The notes beneath the pieces are model-generated. The model was not told the origin of the DNA, did not search any database, and saw only the letters and a list, made by a program, of their open reading frames with translations. Shown one piece after another: positions 58,585-64,000 of a stretch of 64,000 nucleotides of DNA. A program made the translations under genes and the position numbers. The DNA comes from Lucinisca nassula (lineage: Eukaryota; Mollusca; Bivalvia; Lucinida; Lucinidae). How positions within the stretch are numbered: the first letter of the stretch is position 1; each line of letters opens with the position of its first letter. The stretch spans positions 115,717,527-115,781,526 of the forward strand of contig OY757017.1 of assembly GCA_963580285.1 (NCBI GenBank), given 5' to 3'.

Positions 58585-58960
58585 AAGTGAAGGTAATGAT
58601 CAGGAATCGGTATAATCACAATACACCTTCCATCCAAGACGCCAAAGTGAAAGAAGCACATACATGTCAATGTCACCGTAAATGAAACATCACAAACAGA
58701 AAACCAAAAGGACAGTCCCCCCCCCCCCCCCAAAAAAAAAAAGACCAAACGGCTGTCCAAAATCAAACTAAAGTATCAACACATTAATCATGTTAATGCA
58801 AAGGCAAACAATGACAACAAACCACAATTTAATGGCTGTGTGTGTGTGTGTGTTGCGGGGAGGTGGTGGGCTTAAATCGATTTTATGTGGCCATAGCGTC
58901 GCCCTTGGTTCTGCTGTGGGTTAGACAAATAATTTATTCAGACTCGTCTACTAGTCCGAT
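58585..58960 (+). mobile_element. Family C repeat, shortened
   Basis: AAGGTAATGATCAGGAATCG, CAAGACGCCAAAGTGAAAGA, C-run (58718-58731), (GT)n, TTAAATCGATTTTATGTGGC. About 150 bases are missing relative to 52455-53005. Confidence 0.6.
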
Positions 58961-59026
58961 ACTGGACGAACAGCCATGGAGTCTGCTCGTCCAGTTACGG
59001 ACGACTAACACCCAACCTGTAAGATT

Positions 59027-59745
59027 TTTGTTTGATTTGAGGTTTAACGTCCCCGTCAACACTGTAAAGGTCATTTTGGAGACGTTGCTTCCAATTTTGT
59101 GGACTTTTACCCGACATTGAGATGAAATGACATCTCAAGCTCTGTCGCCCAATGAAATCAATAGGGTTTATTTTTTTTTAATTTATTCCTTTTTTTCCTG
59201 CCTGATCACAAATACACATATTTGACAATAAGTATGATTTGTACAATTTGTCGTGGTAAAAAGGGATTAGAATCGTCTTTCTTTTCGCATTTGCGCGCTT
59301 AGCCGTATATTCCCATATTACCAATTACAAAATGTTAAACTGTAGGATCTTGTATATAGGAGAGCCGAATGATATTCTTACACTTTTCAAATTTATCCCT
59401 GACTGGACGTCAGTGGCATGGGCGTGCTCTTGCGATAGAAACTTCTATTCACATAAGGCATACATTTACGAGAATCGACTTTAGGCTGTAGAAGTTCAAT
59501 GGATCGTCGGTAGTATGCACCAGTAGTCTATGCACTGTTATATTATACATGGACAGCTTACAGGCCAGCCAAGTGTTTGTTGGACGTGCTTGATAGGGTT
59601 TATTAGCATGGACGGGTCGCCTCGCACCGCGCTTCCTGGACAGGCTTAGATCCTCTAAGCGGTTTACCAGTACTAGTGTGCGGGCCGGATTCAGCTCTGT
59701 GTGGAAGCATCATGCAGCCCATATATTTCTTAAGCCCCGCCACCT
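59027..59745 (-). mobile_element. SINE family A interrupted by about 420 bp
   Basis: 3' half 59027-59170 ends AATAGGGTTTAT; 5' half resumes at 59592 with GATAGGGTTTATTAGCATGG and runs to CTTAAGCCCCGCC. ATAGGGTTTAT on both sides looks like the insertion's target duplication. Confidence 0.75.
59171..59591. mobile_element. Unclassified insertion in SINE A
   Basis: Starts with a T-run (TTTTTTTTAATTTATTCCTT) after ATAGGGTTTAT and ends before the second ATAGGGTTTAT. A poly-T start and 11-base direct repeat suggest an antisense, 5'-truncated retroposon with poly-A. No ORF. Confidence 0.5.
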
Positions 59746-59749
59746 TGTA

Positions 59750-60360
59750 AGAATGTTAGTCGTCCGGTAGAATATTGAAGTCTTTCATTTCAAGAATTTA
59801 TGAATGCGAAACAGTGAATTTAGGATAAAAAAATATCATTGCATTTTTCTTCGTCAGCCATTTTAAGTAAGGGAAGTAACGTCAGTAGCATGCAAAATTG
59901 CCGTAATATAACGGCCACGGCTGTTTTGGCTATGCATAATTGCAGTAACGAGTTCTGTAAAAGCTGGGTTCAAGGCTTATTTCGGCCCGCTCACGAGCGG
60001 CCAAATATACGTTAGGAATTTCCAAAAGAAATGGCGAAGAAATCTAAAGTGTTCCAAATGTCAAAATGGATTGCTTCCCAACAGAATCTCCTTCGGTCCT
60101 GTGCTGCATGCTGACAATCTTTCACTTTCGAAACTCAGGTAACCATTGGTTGTGTTAAGCTCGGCCAAGTATTCTTTTTTTAAAATAGTTTGAGTTACAG
60201 TCACCTAGCAGCGACATAAAAAAAAGAACTAATCTAGGCTTTTTTCGGTCGAATGTAAGATAGAATTTCACTAAGAAATAGAGAAAAATCTAAAACGTTC
60301 CAATAGCCAAAAGGCACATTGTTTCCCAGCTCAGTCTATTTCGTTCCTTTACTGATGAAA
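59750..60360. other. 5' flank with a decayed tandem duplication
   Basis: GGCTTATTTCGGCCCGCTCA..CAAAAGAAATGGCGAAGAAATC at 59970-60130 is repeated, diverged, at 60236-60390 (GGCTTTTTTCGGTCG, GAAAAATCTAAAACGTTCC). Both blocks then carry CTTT(C/T)GAAA.TC.GG.AACCATTGG. Possibly LINE 3' sequence duplicated in place. Confidence 0.4.
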
Positions 60361-60364
60361 AAAA

Positions 60365-60545
60365 CAAAAAACATCACTTTTGAAAGTCGGGCAGTCATTG
60401 GCACAAACTGCATCATACGGGCTTTGAGTTCCCCTGCAGGCATGGCGTCAACAGTAGAAGAAGAAAGACTATTCCACAGAGGAATAGTTCTGGGAAAAAT
60501 CTTCAGGGCATCCCTATATATGTCTGGAACTTACAATAATATGTG
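60365..60545 (-). pseudogene. LINE RT-ORF C-terminal fragment
   Basis: Minus-strand frame PDIYRDALKIFPRTIPLWNS, then LSSSTVDAMPAGELKARM. FPRTI-x-WNSL is the usual end of non-LTR RT ORFs. Short and isolated; upstream frame is stopped. Confidence 0.65.
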
Positions 60546-60728
60546 ATGTTTAATTTTGATGCACATCGGTCAAGTATTTACGATCGTATCTTTGTAAAGA
60601 GACTATACCAGCATAAGTTGTAGGAGGACTGTTCACGACGGGCCTCCTCTGATGGCTTCTCCGTTTCGTTAGGCGTGTCACTGACGCTACTTGTGTTCCG
60701 CAATCGCCGGTAGGTCAGTCGAACGACT

Positions 60729-60890
60729 AGAAGCCTCCGTGGTTACGCTACTCGCCTTGTAAACCAGGGATCGCAGGATCGATCCAGGGCTTCTTCGGAC
60801 TTTCGGATGAGTCTTTAAACCGAGGTCCCGTCTCCGTATGACCGTAGCTGTTAGTGGGACGTAAAACGCAAAACACTCACTCACGCACTC
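60729..60890 (+). mobile_element. tRNA-derived SINE T4
   Basis: AGAAGCCTCCGTGGTTACGC, GGATCGATCCAGGGCTTCTT, TCGGATGAGTCTTTAAACCG, tail (CTCA)n. The A box has lost about ten bases compared with 48199. Confidence 0.8.
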
Positions 60891-61059
60891 AGTCGAACGA
60901 CTGTCTTCTGGACCTTCTTATCTGCTAAGTTTTAACACGAGGATGCCAAACCGGCGATGTATTCTTTAGCGGCGGGCGAACCGATTTATATTTTGTATGC
61001 AACAGCCTTTGTCTAACAAAATCATTCTGAGAAACTCTATTATACGTCCTGAAATATGC

Positions 61060-61350
61060 TTTGTTTGATTTTGAGGTTTAACGTCCCATCAACACTGCAT
61101 AGGTCATTTTGGAGACATTACTTCCAATTTTGTGGGACTTTTACTCGACATTTAAATAAAATGACATCTCAAGCCCTGTCGCCCTTTGAAACAAATAGGG
61201 TTTATTTGCATGGACGGTCCCACTCGCACCGTTTTGCCTGGAGAGGCTTAGATCCTCTAAGCGGTTTACCAGTACTCGTGTGCGGTCAGTTTCAGCTCTG
61301 CGTGGAAACATCATGCAGCTCATCTATTTCTTCAAGCCCCGATGGGCGGG
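61060..61350 (-). mobile_element. SINE family A, full length
   Basis: TTTGTTTGATTTTGAGGTTT to CTTCAAGCCCCGATGGGCGG. Confidence 0.8.
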
Positions 61351-61617
61351 TCAAAATTAAATTTAAGTGTTTGGTATAGATGACGGTATGTTTATGTGTG
61401 CTTCTATCCTACATAGAATGTACAATCTACGGGTTCAAAATATCCCTTTCGATTCAATGGGCGTTACTGCGTTCTCGGAACAACAACAAAGGTTGTCCCT
61501 TTTACAACCCTAAAGCCCGGTACAGACTGATGCAAACAGTGTAGCCTCTAAGCCATCTTATCGGGATAAACATTGCTTCCCATTCCACAGTGGAATGGAC
61601 GTGCCCAACTTCACATT

Positions 61618-61876
61618 TCGAAAACATGCCTATGCAAATACATTGCCGAAAACACGAAAATTTTAAGATGAAAAATTGTTATATTTTTCATATCTCTGCT
61701 CAAATATAGATTGTGGGCACTCGTTAGAACCGCCTCATCGAGGCGGTTCTAACGAGTACCCACAATCTATATTTTAGAGCAGAGATAAGAAAAATAAGGT
61801 ATACCTTTGCAAACCCCAGTTTTACTATATAAATGTGGGGTTCAAGGGGGTCAAAATTATAGAGGCATGTTTTCGT
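61618..61876. mobile_element. Palindromic MITE family D, long-ended subfamily
   Basis: CGAAAACATGCCTATGCAAA to TAGAGGCATGTTTTCGTGA; central perfect hairpin TATAGATTGTGGGCACTCGT..TAGAACCGCCTC / GAGGCGGTTCTA..ACGAGTACCCACAATCTATA. Confidence 0.8.
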
Positions 61877-62174
61877 GATGAGTGATGGAAGAGTGCACTC
61901 CAGAAACTCAATGATGAGAGGGCTCGAGGATTAATAAATCAAAGTACTGACAGCACTGACTGGCTGTTTGTCTCTCAGTGCAGGCTAGGAAAGTGGTCAT
62001 GAATGGGGACTTGGACTATTTCGGTATACCCTTAAGTTCTTGTACCTAATACCAACAGTGTAACCCCTGATCAGACGCTGCGTTCTGCGGCGTCTGATCT
62101 GGGTCAATAACTTTTTATCAAACCCAACGTATGATTCCAGTCAGGAGTTTACAGATAACTCTGTTACATGTACT

Positions 62175-62790
62175 TACGCCCCCGCCCATCGGGGCTTGGA
62201 GAAATAGATTTGGCTGCATGATGCTTCCACGCAAAGCTGAAACCGACCTGCACAGGAGTACTGGTTTTGTTTGTTTGATTTGAGGTTTAACGTGCCCGTC
62301 AGCACTGTAAAGGTCATTTTGGAGACGTTGCTTGCTTCCAATTTTGTGGGTCTTTTACCCGTCATTGAGATGAAATGACATCTCAAGCCCTGTCACCCAA
62401 TTAAACCGATAGGGTTTATAAGCATGGACGTTCCGACTCGTGCGCACCGCTTTGCCTGGGTAGGCTTAGATCCTCTAAGCGGATTACCAGTACTCGTGTG
62501 CGGGTCGGATTCAGCTCTGAGTGGAAGCATCATGCAGCCCATATATTTCTTCAAGCCCCAATGGGCGGGGGTCATCACGAGTACTGGTAAACCGCTTCAA
62601 GGATCTAAGCCTGCCCAGGCAAAGCGGTGCGAGTCGGACCGTCCATGCTTATAAACCCTGTTGGTTTCATTGGGGGCAGGGCTTGAGATGTCACTTCATC
62701 TCGATGTCTGGTAAAAGTCCCACAAAATTGGAAGCAACGTCTCCAAAATGACCTATACAGTGCTGACGGGACGTTAAACATCAAATCAAA
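62175..62790 (+). mobile_element. SINE family A interrupted by an antisense SINE A
   Basis: Plus-strand copy in two parts: 62178-62265 (CCCCCGCCCATCGGGGCTTG..GTACTGGT) and 62579-62788 (GAGTACTGGTAAACCGCTTC..ACATCAAATCAAACAC). The break is the inner copy at 62266-62578. Confidence 0.88.
62266..62578 (-). mobile_element. SINE family A, nested, with 10-bp target duplication
   Basis: Full antisense copy, TTTGTTTGTTTGATTTGAGG to CCCCAATGGGCGGGGG, between GAGTACTGGT at 62256-62265 and 62579-62588. Shows both members of the pair were mobile at different times. Confidence 0.88.
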
Positions 62791-62999
62791 CACACTTACA
62801 TGTACGCAACACTATGACCACACAGTGGAACATATAACACGACCATTTTTGGGTTGGTTGTTTGTCAATCGACACAAAGTTACAGAGCAAAATAAAAAAG
62901 CTCCTCAATTATGAAGTCCACGTGACTATCACTGACTTGTCGGAATAACTGTTATATAAAATAACCACAGTGAGATCGGAATGTTGGGTAAGAAGAGGG

Positions 63000-63270
63000 T
63001 TATCTTGGAATCATAGGTTTGGCCTGGCAAAAAGTGTAGACCCAGACCAGACGCCACAGAACGCGGCGTCTGATCAAGATCTACATTATTGGTTTAACCC
63101 ATTTTGTACCTTAAGCCCCAAAACGGGTACCCGGGCAAACAGTGCAGGCCCAGACCAGACGCCGCAGATCTCGGCGTCTGATCAGGGCCTACATTGTTTG
63201 CAAAAAGTTATCATTTTCCAAATAAATGTTGAAGAAAAACACAACCTGACACCCCTAAATTGTTTAATTT
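63000..63270. mobile_element. Two MITE family F hairpins
   Basis: 63018-63095 (GTGTAGACCCAGACCAGACG, tip CCACAGAACGCGG) and 63100-63270 (TTAACCCATTTTGTACCTTA, GCAAACAGTGCAGGCCCAGA, tip GCCGCAGATCTCGGCG). Confidence 0.65.
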
Positions 63271-63279
63271 TTTCTTTGG

Positions 63280-63495
63280 TTTTGGTTTTACCGCCGTTTC
63301 AAGATTATTTCGCTCATATCGAGCCGATCGTTAATCAGGTGTGCAAAAACCTGAGTACCCTGAGAAAAACCACCTGACCTTCCGTTGCAGAACTTGGCGT
63401 CTCACATGTGACCCGAGCGAGGCTCGAGCCACAGCGGTGAGAGACCTAATGATCAAGAGTCAGCGCTCTTAACCACTAGGCCACGGAGGCTCGTC
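63280..63495 (-). mobile_element. tRNA-derived SINE family T7
   Basis: Minus strand: CGAGCCTCCGTGGCCTAGTG (A box), GTGGCTCGAGCCTCG (B box), body CAAGTTCTGCAACGGAAGGT and TACTCAGGTTTTTGCACACC, 3' end GGCGGTAAAACCAAAACCAA. Confidence 0.75.
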
Positions 63496-63499
63496 TTAA

Positions 63500-64000
63500 T
63501 TGTCTGACTGACGGTTGTTTTTAAGGTAACCGGGCGCCATGGGCACATAGGGGCTACCCCCAGTTCGCCATCTGGGATTAGTTGTAGGTACTGTTCTTTT
63601 CCCTAGGCTGCCAATATGCTGACTCCTGTCTGCTTGACAGTTATCAGCTAGCCGATTGGGTGTTAGGTGACTTCTTTCGCGGAGGATGTGAGAAGTAGGT
63701 CAATCCCACCTCCCCCATCCCCCGCTCAAGATGTCATGTAGGCACAGAACGCACCCAATGTTAAGCGTTTGTCCTGTAAAATGGGCAGTCCTCTGGCGGG
63801 GTTCGAATTTTGAATGCAGATGCAGACCAATTGTCGGGCTCTAGAATGTGGTGACACGTTGCCAATTCCGGCTGCAAAATGTGTCAGTACACAGCCCTTG
63901 TCTGACCGAGGAAAAAAGCTTCACATGCATTATCGGTTTTGGCTTCCATTAGACTCTACCCCCACCGCTGCCATGGTAGAGAAAACGCCTATGGACACGG
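63500..64000. other. Unrecognised sequence at right edge
   Basis: Balanced base composition with GGGGCTACCCCCAGTTCGCC and CTCCTGTCTGCTTGACAG; no ORF above 60 codons, no repeat partner in this window. A repeat not sampled here, or unique sequence. Confidence 0.3.

Overview
This is animal genomic DNA: widely spaced exons with GT-AG introns, one C2H2 zinc-finger gene, and introns packed with interspersed repeats. Mobile elements with internal tandem cores and shared GCTCACCTG/AGGTGAGC ends (bivalve 'pearl' / Helitron-like HINE type), several tRNA-derived SINE families, palindromic MITEs and mariner and LINE remnants suggest a bivalve mollusc, perhaps a heterodont clam. That identification is inference, not proof.

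The one protein-coding gene I can support runs on the minus strand from an ATG at 48781 to beyond the left edge. Nine coding exons (48583-48781, 46147-46503, 36622-37501, 33086-33329, 27233-27755, 23506-23754, 17388-17698, 4330-4438, 702-810) join in one frame at GT-AG sites and give 993 codons without a stop; the C-terminus lies outside the window. The product is CTCF-like. It has ten C2H2 fingers aligning one-to-one with ZF1-10 of CTCF, CTCF-identical base-contact residues in ZF3-5, an N-terminal VYDF motif where CTCF carries its cohesin-binding YDF, and a degenerate ZF11. A likely promoter lies at about 50870-51420, with a CpG-rich stretch, a YY1-like AAGATGGCG site, CCAAT boxes and a perfect CTCF core motif (CAGGGGGCGCT on the minus strand).

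Everything else is repeats. From left to right: a mariner remnant (119-640); MITEs (1-4.3 kb); three pearl/HINE elements, two of them splitting one old SINE (4.7-10 kb); a hAT-type element with an 8-bp target duplication (11488-13499); a 177-bp tandem array (14.1-16.8 kb); a 34-bp satellite (18.7-22.5 kb); a 173-bp array (25-26.1 kb); palindromic MITEs (26-40 kb); a 145-bp array with a SINE inside (40.3-43.9 kb); SINEs and MITEs touching the first two splice donors (46-48.6 kb); LINE 3' ends (48.8-49.5, 56.9-57.8, 60.4-60.5 kb); and a microsatellite and SINE-rich 5' intergenic region (51-64 kb).

The points most worth a second look are the divergent CTCF with a conserved cohesin motif and no ZF11; the SINE whose 15-bp target duplication copied a CTCF-like splice donor; the CTCF motif in the gene's own putative promoter; and a superfamily of MITE hairpins that share stem ends but differ at the tip.
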